A stretch of DNA of 51,488 nt from an uncultured Alphaproteobacteria bacterium (GTDB lineage Bacteria > Pseudomonadota > Alphaproteobacteria > RF32 > CAG-239), in NCBI GenBank assembly GCA_934271195.1, contig CAKQRB010000071.1, forward strand, positions 1-51,488, read 5' to 3'. Below the pieces are notes generated by a model that was given only the letters and a program-made list of their open reading frames with translations, had not been told where the DNA came from and searched no databases. Positions 24,318 to 32,847 of this stretch are shown here, piece after piece (position 1 is the stretch's first letter; every line of letters starts with the position of its first letter). Made by a program: the position numbers and the translations under genes.

Positions 24318-24722
24318 TTATGCAGCTATCTCTATTGTTTTTTGCATTTCAGTTCTGATTTCTTTCAGCTCCGCAACAAGACCGCTGACAAGGGCGCGGC
24401 AATTATCATCAATGGCCGTTGTATCAACTTCTTCAAAAAAGTCTTTTTGAATTTCTTCACCAACCAGTTTTTTGGCGCCTTTTTCCTTAAAAAGTTTTTG
24501 CACGCCTTCAATCGTATAGCGCTTGTCATAAAGATACTCTTTGATCGTTCTGACCAGCTCCACATCATCCGGACGATAATAACGGCGACCGCCGCTTCTT
24601 TTCATCGGTTTAATTTGCGTAAATTTGGTTTCCCAAAAGCGCAGGACATGAGTTGCCACACCAAGCTCTTCCGCAACTTCTGCAATTGTTCTGAAAGCTG
24701 ATTTACTTTTGTTGGCAACCAT
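24318..24722 (-). CDS. MerR-family transcriptional regulator
   Basis: The 134-residue protein has the MerR winged-helix at residues 9-78: FRTIAEVAEELGVATHVLRFWETKFTQIKPMKRSGGRRYYRPDDV. A helical coil-like C-terminus (LVAELKEIRTEMQKTI) follows. It has no effector domain and no Cys metal site, as is usual for the MerR protein encoded next to ihfA in alphaproteobacteria. It is the last gene of the yceD-rpmF-plsX-fabH-ihfA-merR cluster, 17 bases after ihfA. Its target is unknown. Confidence 0.85.
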   Translation of the reverse strand: MVANKSKSAFRTIAEVAEELGVATHVLRFWETKFTQIKPMKRSGGRRYYRPDDVELVRTIKEYLYDKRYTIEGVQKLFKEKGAKKLVGEEIQKDFFEEVDTTAIDDNCRALVSGLVAELKEIRTEMQKTIEIAA

Positions 24723-24739
24723 TTGTTTTCCTTAAAAAA

Positions 24740-25024
24740 TCAGGCGTTTATAATTTTTCTCATCGTTTGAGAAGGCTTGAAAGAAATAACGCGCCGAGAG
24801 CTTATAACGGCCTCGACACCGGTTTTGGGATTACGGCCGGAGCGCGCTTTTTTGTCACGCAAAGAAAATGTACCGAAAGAAGACAATTTTACGTCATTGC
24901 CGCGAGCCAGCTCTTGTACGATTTCATCTAAAACCATATCCAAAATTTCATTAGAGTCTTTTCTGGAAAGACCGATTTCTTCATAAATAGTCTCAGCAAC
25001 ATCTGCACGAGTAATTGTTTTCAT
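24740..25024 (-). CDS. ihfA: Integration host factor subunit alpha
   Basis: The 94-residue HU/IHF-fold protein begins ITRADVAETIYEEIGLSRKDS and carries the DNA-intercalating arm with FGTFSLRDKKARSGRNPKTG. The alpha-type ending is RRVISFKPSQTMRKII. IHF bends DNA by about 160 degrees and acts in transcription, replication and recombination. Its position between fabH and merR is the conserved alphaproteobacterial context that separates it from HU and IHF-beta. Confidence 0.92.
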   Translation of the reverse strand: MKTITRADVAETIYEEIGLSRKDSNEILDMVLDEIVQELARGNDVKLSSFGTFSLRDKKARSGRNPKTGVEAVISSRRVISFKPSQTMRKIINA

Positions 25025-25143
25025 CTCAATTTCCTTTAATTTTATTCTTTATACTATATCTTTTCTTTTGCATGAAATATTTAGCGTAATTTATTCCAGA
25101 TGACAAGCCGAATCAGTAAATTAATAAACAGAAAAAACTATTT

Positions 25144-26121
25144 TTAAAATCTGATTAACGCGCCGCCCCAAGTAAATCCGGCACCCATGGCTGTCAAAAC
25201 GACCAAATCGCCTTTTTTGATTTTGCCGCATTCAAAACTCTCTGAAATTGCCAGAGGAATAGAAGCTGCCGAGGTATTACCATGATTATTGACGGTAACA
25301 ACAACTTTTTCTTCCGGCAGGCTGAGTTTTTGCCCGACACCGTTGATAATACGAATATTAGCCTGATGCGGAATCAATAAATCAATATCTTCTGCTTTTA
25401 CACCGGCATCGGTCATAACATCTTCCGCGGCCTGGCTCAAAGAATTGATGGCATATTTGAAAACTTCTTTGCCGTCCATGTAGATAAAGCCGGCTGCTTG
25501 TGTGGAAGAAACGCCGCCGGTAGACTTAAGGCTGTCATAATGACTGCCATCAGAATAAATACGGGTTGCCAGAATACCGGTATCAGTTTTGTCGCCTTTG
25601 CCTTCGCAAGCGCGCAGAACAACGGCACCGGCACCATCACCGAACAAAACGCAGGTGTTTCTGTCTGTCCAGTCTACAATTTTAGAAAGGCTTTCTGCAC
25701 CGATAACGACGGCGCATTTGACCTGTCCCAGACGAATCATATTGTCCGCCATTGTCAGAGCGTAAACAAAACCAGAACAAGCCGCTGAAATGTCAAAAGT
25801 CGGCGTACCGGATTTAACCCCCAGTTTTCCTCCAATTTTAGCTGACACGGCAGGCGTGGTATTGTCCGGCGTCACAGTAGCCACAACAACCAGACCAATA
25901 TCGTCAACAGAAATTCCGGCAGAATCGATTGCCTTGCGGGCAGCAGCAACAGCCATATCCGACGTCAGTTCATCTGTTACGATATGACGTTGTTTGATGC
26001 CGGTACGCGTACTAATCCATTCATCATTGGTTTCTACCATTTTGGAAAGGTCATCATTGGTTAAAACTTTGGCCGGAAGATAATGTCCGTGGCCGATAAT
26101 TTCAGATCTAATAAGCGTCAT
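25144..26121 (-). CDS. fabH: Beta-ketoacyl-ACP synthase III
   Basis: The start MTLIRSEIIGHGHYLP at 26121 is chosen because AGGAAA lies 9 bases before it. The longer open frame (to 26214) only adds residues from inside plsX. The 325-residue enzyme has EWISTRTGIKQRH, the catalytic Cys in DISAACSGFVYAL (near residue 111), His in LIPHQANIRI (about 245) and Asn in VNNHGNTSAASIPLA (about 275). It condenses acetyl-CoA with malonyl-ACP to start fatty-acid synthesis in the cytoplasm. It overlaps the plsX stop by 14 bases. Confidence 0.94.
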   Translation of the reverse strand: MTLIRSEIIGHGHYLPAKVLTNDDLSKMVETNDEWISTRTGIKQRHIVTDELTSDMAVAAARKAIDSAGISVDDIGLVVVATVTPDNTTPAVSAKIGGKLGVKSGTPTFDISAACSGFVYALTMADNMIRLGQVKCAVVIGAESLSKIVDWTDRNTCVLFGDGAGAVVLRACEGKGDKTDTGILATRIYSDGSHYDSLKSTGGVSSTQAAGFIYMDGKEVFKYAINSLSQAAEDVMTDAGVKAEDIDLLIPHQANIRIINGVGQKLSLPEEKVVVTVNNHGNTSAASIPLAISESFECGKIKKGDLVVLTAMGAGFTWGGALIRF

Positions 26122-27175
26122 AGATAATTTCCTGTGAAAGTTCGTCCAAATCAACTTTTTCAAGTTCTGTCCTGATAGTTGCCACAAAATTCTGGCGCAC
26201 CAGAGAAATGGCATTGCCGACAGCTACGGAATAGCCTAAGGCATCTGTTCCGCCGTGACTTTTGACCGACAATCCGTTTAAGCCGACAAACATGGCTCCG
26301 TTATACAACCGCGGATCCATGGTCTTTTTGAGTTTGAGCATTGCGCCAAGCATAAAAGGCATTCCCAGTTTTGCCAGCCAAGACTGTTTGACCGAATTTT
26401 TCATCAGGCGCAAAACCAAACGAGCCGTTCCTTCAATGGACTTGAGCGCAATATTGCCGGTAAAACCGTCCGCCACAATAACGTCTGCCACGCCGTTAGG
26501 AATCTCATGCGGCTCAATGTAACCAATAAAATCAATATCCAAACGCGAGGTTTTTATCAGATGTGCGGCCTGACGAATCTCTTCTTTGCCCTTCATTTCT
26601 TCGGCGCCGATATTCAGCAGCGCGACGCGGGGACGGGTCAGTCCGAGGGCATGACGAGCCAAAATGTCGCCCATCAAGGCGAATTCAGCCAGATTCAAGG
26701 CGTCACACTCTGTATTTGCCCCTAAATCAAGCATAACATATTTGCCAAACTGGTGGGGCATAATACTGACAATTGCCGGACGATGAATTTTTTGGATTGT
26801 ACGGAGCACAAGCTTGGAGATTGCCATTAACGCACCGGTATTGCCGGCAGATACGACAGCCTGAGCTTCGCCGTTTTTAACAGCATCTATTGCCATGTGC
26901 ATACTGGTATTGCGGTTGCGAATAACCTGTGAAGGCTTGTCTTCATTGCTTACGACTTCGTCAGAATGGCGGATCTCGCAAACTTCCTGCAATGACGGAT
27001 AATTTTTCAAATGGGCTGAGATTTTATCCTTATCGCCAAACAACAAAAATTTGGCATCAGGATTTTTTTTTACGGCCAGAGCAAGCCCCTCAATTACGAC
27101 TCTGGGGGAATTATCTCCCCCCATTGCATCAATTGATATGACCAGATTATTCGTATCAGACAATATCTGCTCCAT
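26108..27175 (-). CDS. plsX: Phosphate acyltransferase PlsX
   Basis: The 355-residue protein has the family opening LVISIDAMGGDNSPRVVIEGL. SAGNTGALMAIS, LDLGANTECD, VIVADGFTGNIALKSIEGTA and the C-terminal LNGLSVKSHGGTDALGYSVAVGNAI are all typical. PlsX makes acyl-phosphate from acyl-ACP for phospholipid synthesis. It is coupled to fabH and follows rpmF by 16 bases, the conserved arrangement. Confidence 0.95.
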   Translation of the reverse strand: MEQILSDTNNLVISIDAMGGDNSPRVVIEGLALAVKKNPDAKFLLFGDKDKISAHLKNYPSLQEVCEIRHSDEVVSNEDKPSQVIRNRNTSMHMAIDAVKNGEAQAVVSAGNTGALMAISKLVLRTIQKIHRPAIVSIMPHQFGKYVMLDLGANTECDALNLAEFALMGDILARHALGLTRPRVALLNIGAEEMKGKEEIRQAAHLIKTSRLDIDFIGYIEPHEIPNGVADVIVADGFTGNIALKSIEGTARLVLRLMKNSVKQSWLAKLGMPFMLGAMLKLKKTMDPRLYNGAMFVGLNGLSVKSHGGTDALGYSVAVGNAISLVRQNFVATIRTELEKVDLDELSQEIIYDAY

Positions 27176-27191
27176 ATATAAAATTTATAAT

Positions 27192-27380
27192 TTATTCAGC
27201 TGTAGCTTTCTTTGCAACAACTTCTTTACCATCATAGTATCCGCAAGAAGCGCATACGTTATGCGGTCTTTTCAATTCTCCGCAGTTCGGGCATTCCTGA
27301 TAGGAGTTTGCCTTCAAAGCATCGTGGGAACGACGCATATTGCGGCGGGAAGGAGTAGTTTTCTTTTTAGGTGTAGCCAT
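27192..27380 (-). CDS. rpmF: 50S ribosomal protein L32
   Basis: The 62-residue protein starts MATPKKKTTPSRRNMRRSHD. It has a four-Cys zinc ribbon, CPNCGELKRPHNVCASCGYY. L32 sits on the large ribosomal subunit. The yceD-rpmF-plsX order is classic. Confidence 0.96.
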   Translation of the reverse strand: MATPKKKTTPSRRNMRRSHDALKANSYQECPNCGELKRPHNVCASCGYYDGKEVVAKKATAE

Positions 27381-27528
27381 TTTCTTATACTCTAATTAAT
27401 TGTTATTTACACTTTTTTCAAAGCCATTAATAAACCTTTTAGTCTTTAAATGCAACTAAATTAATGAGGTTTAGAAATTCTTGAAATCCTTTTAGCCAAT
27501 ATTTTTGCATTTTGCAAGCACAAAATTG

Positions 27529-28047
27529 TTATTTCTTTAATTTTTTTAGAATATTAAACGGATTCATCGCTTCGGTCGTTTCCGCATCAAACTCGGATTC
27601 AAAAGAAAAGACCTCGCCCTCTTTGCGCGGATAATCGTCAATCATCAGGGCAATCTGCTCAATCACAATATCGCCCAAATCTATTTTGCCGTCTTCAACA
27701 ACATCAGGCACGTCATCATCAAACTCCGGCTCCATATCACGAATGTCTTTGTATGTTGCCTTGGTGTCATAATGCAAAGAAAATTCACCCTCGTAAAGCT
27801 TGTCAAAGTTTTCCAGACTGATAACGCTGGTCAGTTCCAGTTCAGCCTTTACCGTCCCATTGACATTCAGCGAATGTTCGCGGTGGTTGTGCTTCAGAAA
27901 AATCTCCGCAGAACAGGATTTTACCGCCGGAACCTTTAAAACCTCCGTCAGATAGACTAAATCTTTAGAAGAGGCTTCTATCCGGTATTTTTTTACCGAA
28001 GCGGACAATCCGTCTACTTCTATTGGATAAGAAAAAAGATTTTGCAT
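27529..28047 (-). CDS. yceD: YceD/DUF177 family protein
   Basis: The 172-residue protein has the DUF177 pattern. After a variable N-terminus, ILKHNHREHSLNVNGTVKAELELTSVISLENF stands where other members have a Cys pair (here without Cys). The acidic segment EFDDDVPDVVEDGKIDLGDIVIEQIALMIDDYPRKEG is highly characteristic. The family is linked to 23S rRNA accumulation. It is located directly before rpmF, as expected, with a 148-base gap. Confidence 0.85.
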   Translation of the reverse strand: MQNLFSYPIEVDGLSASVKKYRIEASSKDLVYLTEVLKVPAVKSCSAEIFLKHNHREHSLNVNGTVKAELELTSVISLENFDKLYEGEFSLHYDTKATYKDIRDMEPEFDDDVPDVVEDGKIDLGDIVIEQIALMIDDYPRKEGEVFSFESEFDAETTEAMNPFNILKKLKK

Positions 28048-28109
28048 AAATAGTTTCCTTATGTTATATATGGAAAAACTGTTGTGATATTAACGTCAAG
28101 GATTTTCAG

Positions 28110-28568
28110 ATGTCAATAAACAAAATACTTTTCAGCATATTAACCGCGGCAGTGTTGTGCTCCTGCTCCAGCGATGTGTTTATATCGCATAACGGTAATA
28201 TGCCCACAAATGACCGAATCTCCCAGCTCAAGCCGGGACAAAGCAAAGAAGAGGTCTTAAGCCTGCTCGGAGCCCCGTCTTCCGTGGTTTCACTGGATAA
28301 AAACACATGGATTTATATGTCTTCCGAAATCAAACAGGTAGCGTTTTTTAAGCCAACCGAAATTTCACGCGATGTCTTAACCATTAAATTTGACAAATAT
28401 GATCAGGTTGCCGATATTGACCGCTTAGACAAGAAAAAAGGCGCGGAAGTTGCCGTCAGCAACGATGCAACCCTGACGCTCGGACAGGAACCGGGATTTT
28501 TTGAAAAATATTTCGGCGGAGTCGGACAATATATGCCGTTTTCAACAAAAAACCGTGATAACTTGTAA
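28110..28568 (+). CDS. bamE: Outer-membrane assembly lipoprotein BamE (SmpA/OmlA)
   Basis: The 152-residue lipoprotein has lipobox LCSC near residue 18. The BamE fold follows: ISQLKPGQSKEEVLSLLGAPSSVV and WIYMSSE, then a strand pair with FDKYDQVADIDRLD. It belongs to the BAM complex that inserts beta-barrels such as the porins in this window. It is divergent from yceD, as commonly seen in alphaproteobacteria. Confidence 0.88.
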   Translation: MSINKILFSILTAAVLCSCSSDVFISHNGNMPTNDRISQLKPGQSKEEVLSLLGAPSSVVSLDKNTWIYMSSEIKQVAFFKPTEISRDVLTIKFDKYDQVADIDRLDKKKGAEVAVSNDATLTLGQEPGFFEKYFGGVGQYMPFSTKNRDNL

Positions 28569-28570
28569 GA

Positions 28571-28606
28571 AAAAAAGCCTTGGTTAACAGTTAACAAAGG
28601 CTTTTT
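28571..28606 (+). terminator. Intrinsic terminator of bamE
   Basis: The stem AAAGCCTT..GTTAA/TTAAC..AAGGCTTT is followed by T5, directly after the bamE stop. Confidence 0.8.
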
Positions 28607-28611
28607 ATTGT

Positions 28612-28664
28612 ATAGGTATCCTTCGGAACTTTTTTATTGTCCGATTTTTAAAGGAAAGTTCATG
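28612..28664. repeat. Direct repeat copy 1 flanking tRNA-Pro/silent cassette
   Basis: The core GAACTTTTTTATTGTCCGAT, continuing TTTTA, then GGAA and GTTCAT, recurs at 29221-29269 as GAACTTTTTTTACTGTCCGA, continuing TTTTTAGGAAC. The two copies enclose tRNA-Pro(TGG) and the Cys-rich fragment. Confidence 0.6.
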
Positions 28665-28743
28665 TAAAACGTGAAGTTCTTTTTTGTAAAAAAATACTTG
28701 CCAAATAAAATTATTTGGTTATGGTGTTGGTGTTTGATTGAAT

Positions 28744-28820
28744 CGGGGTATGGCTCAGCCTGGTAGAGCGCTTGCTTTGGGAGCAAGATGTCGTGGGTTC
28801 GAATCCCGCTGCCCCGACCA
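28744..28820 (+). tRNA. tRNA-Pro(TGG)
   Basis: The 77-base cloverleaf has acceptor CGGGGTA/TGCCCCG, anticodon loop TTTGGGA (anticodon TGG), T-arm GTGGG-TTCGAAT-CCCGC and an encoded CCA. It is a separate species from the GGG isoacceptor at 22.1 kb. Confidence 0.95.
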
Positions 28821-28886
28821 TTTTGAATACAAACCTTTGATTCGGGCACATTTGTTGGCATGGAAAGCTGTCTAACGACACCTTTC

Positions 28887-28940
28887 ATCACTTATACACA
28901 GCCTTCGAATTGTTAAATTTATAAATTGCTAATAAAAGCC
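28887..28940 (-). repeat. Conserved 3' flank of the silent fragment
   Basis: This is the complement of the flank at 721-774 (48 of 54 identical by my count). It lies 7 bases after the fragment's stop codon. Confidence 0.7.
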
Positions 28941-28947
28941 GAGACGA

Positions 28948-29223
28948 TTACTCACAAGTGAACCAGGCGGCGTTGTCGTCGTATTTGCAGTTGACGCAGC
29001 CGCAAGCATGCCAGCGCGGAGAACCGCCGGAAACTCTGCAACTTGCCAACATATCACTACAATTAGGATAACTACTATTAGTTATACAATTTGAATAGTC
29101 ACTACAATAGTTTCCTGTATTATCGCAGCAATATCCGCTCTTGGCAACAGGTTTATAACATGTACCATCATAAAAAATGACACCGGCAGAGCGCCGATGC
29201 CATTTGCTTAACTCCTTTTGATA
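28948..29223 (-). pseudogene. Silent 3' fragment of the Cys-rich surface protein gene
   Basis: A 91-codon open stretch (no start codon, bounded by TGA at 29224-29226) encodes GTCYKPVAKSGYCC...DMLASCRVSGGSP...AWFTCE. This aligns with the end of the gene at 3-710: GTCYNPVATSGLCC...DMWASCRASGGTP...KWSCK. The downstream 54 bases also match. The homology starts abruptly at GTCY, so this copy lacks the two repeat modules. It cannot be expressed alone. It looks like a donor cassette for gene conversion or a decayed duplicate. Confidence 0.7.
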
Positions 29224-29269
29224 TCACCCAGAACTTTTTTTACTGTCCGATTTTTAGGAACGGTTCATT
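29221..29269. repeat. Direct repeat copy 2 flanking tRNA-Pro/silent cassette
   Basis: This is the partner of 28612-28664 in the same orientation. The two delimit a segment of about 610 bases. A shorter related string (TTTTTTTACTGT) also occurs after the intact Cys-rich gene at 814-825. Confidence 0.6.
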
Positions 29270-29295
29270 CAGAGGCTTTTTGTTTTTTGAAAGAA

Positions 29296-29733
29296 TCAGA
29301 CCGTTTCGGCGACTTTGTCTTTATATTCCTCGCTGTCTGCTTCCATACCGTAATAATCATTTTCAGACTTGACGGAAGAGCGCTTTTCGCGACGACAATA
29401 CAAGACGTATTCCAGTTCTCCGTTTTCATTGTACCGCAGTCCGCATATTCCGTTCGGAAGAGTCGTTCCGACGGGAATCGGCGTAAACCTGAAGCATCCG
29501 ACCTCAATTGTCATTACCCCGCTGTCAATATAAAGAAAAACATGGTATGACCGGCGTTCTTTATCTTTCAAAGTCATTACCCAGACGTTTTTACGTTCCT
29601 TATTATGATAAAAATAAACCAAACGCGGCGGACAGACAATTTTTGCTTTGGGAACACCAATGCCGGCAATAAAATCTAACATCTTTCCTTTAACACTGGT
29701 TGCTGTTTCAGCACATAAAATAAATTCTTTCAT
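29296..29733 (-). CDS. Hypothetical protein
   Basis: The 145-residue protein is predicted soluble and mainly beta (CPPRLVYFYHNKERKNVWVMTLKDKERRSYHVFLYIDSGVMTIEVGCFRF), with an acidic, disordered tail (SENDYYGMEADSEEYKDKVAE). I do not recognise the family. It has no signal peptide. It is a single gene on minus, with its 3' end beside direct repeat copy 2. Confidence 0.5.
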   Translation of the reverse strand: MKEFILCAETATSVKGKMLDFIAGIGVPKAKIVCPPRLVYFYHNKERKNVWVMTLKDKERRSYHVFLYIDSGVMTIEVGCFRFTPIPVGTTLPNGICGLRYNENGELEYVLYCRREKRSSVKSENDYYGMEADSEEYKDKVAETV

Positions 29734-29895
29734 GATACATTGTTTTTAGTTAATAATTTTGTTAATAATTCTCGTAAGTTCGGCAAGTATAGCGCAAGAG
29801 CCGTTTTTGTCAATATTTTTCTTCTTGGGCTTTAATTATCGTTTTTTGTTTATATATACTTTTCAAATTTAACTTTTCAGATAAGGATTAGAAAA

Positions 29896-31167
29896 ATGTT
29901 TACACATAAAATCGGTTATTTGACGTCCGTTTTTTCCTGCGCCCTGTTTTTTTCAGCAGCAAATGTTCAAGCCAGCGTGGCCGACGTTTCATCCGAAACG
30001 GGAACTTCTGCCGCAACCAATGTTCATCGTCCGAAATCCGCTAAGCAACGTGCGGCAGCAGGCAACATCCGCCGGAATCATGACTTTACGGATTTAGGTC
30101 AGGAGTATACCGATTTTAAGAACCGTCTCAACAAAGACTATGGCTTTGATTACTCGGTTGATATATCTTACATGGCTCAGCGCGGTGCGCCGAACGGCAA
30201 AAAAACAGCCTATCAGACGATAATATATCCGTCTTTTACCTGGAAAACTTTTCAAAACGAATATGGCACAGGGACACTGAATTTTGCTTATAACATTGCC
30301 CGCTACGGCGGTTCAAGCGCCGAAAGAATCGGAAACAATATTGGTGTCGCCTCCTCCATCAACGACTATACCTCATCTTCAAACGCTTTTGACGAATTCT
30401 ATTATTCTTACCAACTTGGCGGAAAATGGAACTGGCTGACACTTGGCGCCGGTCAGTTTCCTTTGTACAACTTTGACGGCACCGCTTACGACTCCAACCA
30501 GCAGGTCAACTTCATCAACTATTCTTTGTCGCAAAATGCCACATCGACTTATTCTACTTCCGGTGTCGGCATATTTGCTCAGATTGCGCCAGACGATGAA
30601 TGGTCTTTTACTTTCGGCGCTCAAGATGCCACGAACATAGACGGTATCAGCGTGCGGGTAAATCATTTGAATGAAGAATATTACACGACCTTTGCCTCTT
30701 TGTCTTATACACCGACTATCAAAGGTCTGGGCAGCGGGCAATATTCCGTTATGGTTTATAATCAGCCGGCCGTAAAAAAGCAGCCGCAGACAACAAACGG
30801 CTGGTCATTAAACGCCTCGCAAAACATCGGCGAGAAATGGGCTGTTTTCTCCCGTTTGAACGGCGTTTCCGGCAGCACGGCTTTTGCAGAACTTTCACTT
30901 GTTCTCGGTACGGTTTACAATGATCCACTTGATCGCAACCCGCTGGATCAGATCGGATTTGCCGCAGCTTATAATAAAATTGACAAGACCGGTGCCGGAG
31001 ATGCTTCCGCCCGTCCAAATGAAACAGTACTGGAAGCCTACTGGGCATGGGGAATCTCAAAATGGGCGACAATCACACCGGACGTGCAGTTCTACATCAA
31101 ACCGGCCCTCAACCCAAAGTCTGATTATGACACGGTCGTTTCATTACGTGCCGCCGTCTTCTTCTAG
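29896..31167 (+). CDS. Carbohydrate-selective porin, OprB-like
   Basis: The 423-residue protein has a signal peptide (cleavage after VQA near residue 27), then a beta-barrel. OprB landmarks are DFKNRLNKDYGFDYSVDIS, WLTLGAGQFPLYNFDG, EWSFTFGAQDA, VLEAYWAWGISKWATITPDVQFYIKPALNP and the terminal strand VVSLRAAVFF. It is an outer-membrane channel, probably for sugars. It is unrelated in sequence to the porin at 22.4 kb. Confidence 0.8.
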   Translation: MFTHKIGYLTSVFSCALFFSAANVQASVADVSSETGTSAATNVHRPKSAKQRAAAGNIRRNHDFTDLGQEYTDFKNRLNKDYGFDYSVDISYMAQRGAPNGKKTAYQTIIYPSFTWKTFQNEYGTGTLNFAYNIARYGGSSAERIGNNIGVASSINDYTSSSNAFDEFYYSYQLGGKWNWLTLGAGQFPLYNFDGTAYDSNQQVNFINYSLSQNATSTYSTSGVGIFAQIAPDDEWSFTFGAQDATNIDGISVRVNHLNEEYYTTFASLSYTPTIKGLGSGQYSVMVYNQPAVKKQPQTTNGWSLNASQNIGEKWAVFSRLNGVSGSTAFAELSLVLGTVYNDPLDRNPLDQIGFAAAYNKIDKTGAGDASARPNETVLEAYWAWGISKWATITPDVQFYIKPALNPKSDYDTVVSLRAAVFF

Positions 31168-31222
31168 GCCTTGTGATGGCTGGGAGACTACAGCAGGCGG
31201 GTAAGGCTTCAGTTGCAGGCAC

Positions 31223-31317
31223 TGTGCCCTGAACACCGCATTGCTATGCCGGCATATATAGGGAAGAAAGTTCCAGAAGGAATAGTATCTCATTCTGAAT
31301 ATAACGAGGAATCCAGT
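31223..31317. repeat. Interspersed repeat, copy 3 (core + CATTCTGA arm)
   Basis: GTGCCCTGAACACCGCATTG, continuing CTATGCCGGCA, matches the cores at 13.5 and 13.75 kb. CTCATTCTGAATATAACGAG, continuing GAATCCAG, matches the left arm of the inverted repeat there. This copy lacks the right arm. It lies between the OprB gene and the glyS terminator. Confidence 0.5.
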
Positions 31318-31345
31318 AAAAAAGCTCTGACAGAACGAATAGAAA

Positions 31346-31380
31346 CAAAAAGCGGATGGTTACCCCTCCGCTTTTTGTTT
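31346..31380 (-). terminator. Intrinsic terminator of glyS
   Basis: AAAAAGCGGA/TCCGCTTTTT with a 10-base loop lies 13 bases after the synthetase stop on minus. It is symmetric and may also end the oprB transcript. Confidence 0.85.
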
Positions 31381-31392
31381 CATTACCGGTTA

Positions 31393-32757
31393 TTATCTTG
31401 CAAAATAATCCCGCAGGTAACCAGGCAAATCTGCGACATTAACGCGATGCTGTTCCATGGTATCGCGGTCGCGGATAGTTACGCTTTCCGGCTGCTGTTC
31501 AATCGTCTCAAAATCAACTGTAATGCACAGAGGCGTACCGACCTCATCATGACGGCGGTATGCTTTACCGATGTTTCCGGTATTTTCCAGAGCAACGCGA
31601 CCTATTCCAAGCTTTAACAAATTCTGCTTGATTTCATGGCATTTGGCCATAATCTGCTCATTATTCTTTTTCAGCGGGATAATGGCAACCTTTATCGGCG
31701 CCAGATGCTTTTTGAGTTTTAAGACAATGCGGGAGTTTCCTTCACCTAAGTCTTCCTCCTCATAAGCTTCGGTAAGCAAGGCCAGAACACCTCTGTCCAC
31801 GCCCATTGACGGCTCAATAACATACGGAATGATCCATGAATTGCTGTCATCATCCCGAATACACAATTTGGTTGTTGACTCCTTGTTTTCATGGACATGT
31901 GCCTCAAGTTTGAATTCTTCCTGACCTTTGGTATGATTGCCCAGATCATAATCCCGACGATTGGCAATACCTTCCAGTTCTTCCATACCATGCGGGAACT
32001 GATATTCAATATCATAACAAGCTTTGGCATAGTGAGCCAGATCATCTTTCGGGGTAGTATAAATATTCAGGTTTTCACGTTTGAGTCCCTGTTCTTCCCA
32101 CCATTTAATGCGGGCTTCTTTCCATATTTCATGCCATTTTTCATCTTCTCCCGGCATGACAAAGAACTCCAGTTCCGCCTGCTCAAACTCCCGCACACGG
32201 AAAATAAAGTTGCGCGGCGTAATCTCATTGCGGAAAGATTTTCCGATTTGAGCAATACCAAACGGCAATTTACGTGATGTTGAATCGACCACGTTTTTGA
32301 ACTGTGTAAAAATGGCCTGAGCTGTTTCCGGCCGCAAGTAAGCAAGATTGTCCGCACTTTCAACCGGTCCGGTCATGGTTTTAAACATCAGGTTAAACGG
32401 GCGGGGTTCTGTTAAATCTGTTGATCCGCAGTTCGGGCATTTACCGTCAATATGATCCGCGCGGAAACGGCCTTTACATTTTTTGCAGTCCACCATAGGA
32501 TCGGAAAATGTATCTTCATGTCCGGAGTATTTCAAAACTTTACGATTGGTCAAAATAGCAGCGTCCAGTCCTTCGATGTCATCACGTTCATAAACCATTG
32601 AACGCCACCAGGCCTGTTTGAGGTTGTTTTTCAACTCAACCCCCAGAGGACCGTAATCATACACACCCTGCATACCGCCATAAATATCTGCATTCTGAAA
32701 GATAAAGCCGCGACGTTTACAAAGTGAGACCAGTTGGTCCATCGTTTTTGCTACCAT
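31393..32757 (-). CDS. glyS: Glycyl-tRNA synthetase, single-chain (alpha2) type
   Basis: The 454-residue class II synthetase has MDQLVSLCKRRGFIFQNADIYGG and YDYGPLGVELKNNLKQAWW (motif 1 region). It keeps a zinc-binding knuckle (CKKCKGRFRADHIDGKCPNC) and motif 2 in GKSFRNEITPRNFIFRVREFEQAELEFF. Motif 3 is EPSMGVDRGVLALL, and the anticodon-binding domain is PIKVAIIPLKKN. This is the archaeal/eukaryotic/Firmicutes-like dimeric form, not the glyQ/glyS tetramer usual in proteobacteria. It charges tRNA-Gly. Confidence 0.93.
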   Translation of the reverse strand: MVAKTMDQLVSLCKRRGFIFQNADIYGGMQGVYDYGPLGVELKNNLKQAWWRSMVYERDDIEGLDAAILTNRKVLKYSGHEDTFSDPMVDCKKCKGRFRADHIDGKCPNCGSTDLTEPRPFNLMFKTMTGPVESADNLAYLRPETAQAIFTQFKNVVDSTSRKLPFGIAQIGKSFRNEITPRNFIFRVREFEQAELEFFVMPGEDEKWHEIWKEARIKWWEEQGLKRENLNIYTTPKDDLAHYAKACYDIEYQFPHGMEELEGIANRRDYDLGNHTKGQEEFKLEAHVHENKESTTKLCIRDDDSNSWIIPYVIEPSMGVDRGVLALLTEAYEEEDLGEGNSRIVLKLKKHLAPIKVAIIPLKKNNEQIMAKCHEIKQNLLKLGIGRVALENTGNIGKAYRRHDEVGTPLCITVDFETIEQQPESVTIRDRDTMEQHRVNVADLPGYLRDYFAR

Positions 32758-32847
32758 TTTATTTTCCTCTTTAACTCATAATTAAATTTTAACTTATTAT
32801 TTGTATAATGTTTTTAGATTTAAAGCAAGTGGAGATAGTTAAAAATT

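Noticed and set aside
28634..28891. Minus-strand frame across tRNA-Pro(TGG)
   Set aside because: It is the well-known false frame antisense to a tRNA (GRGSGIRTHDILLPKQAL type).
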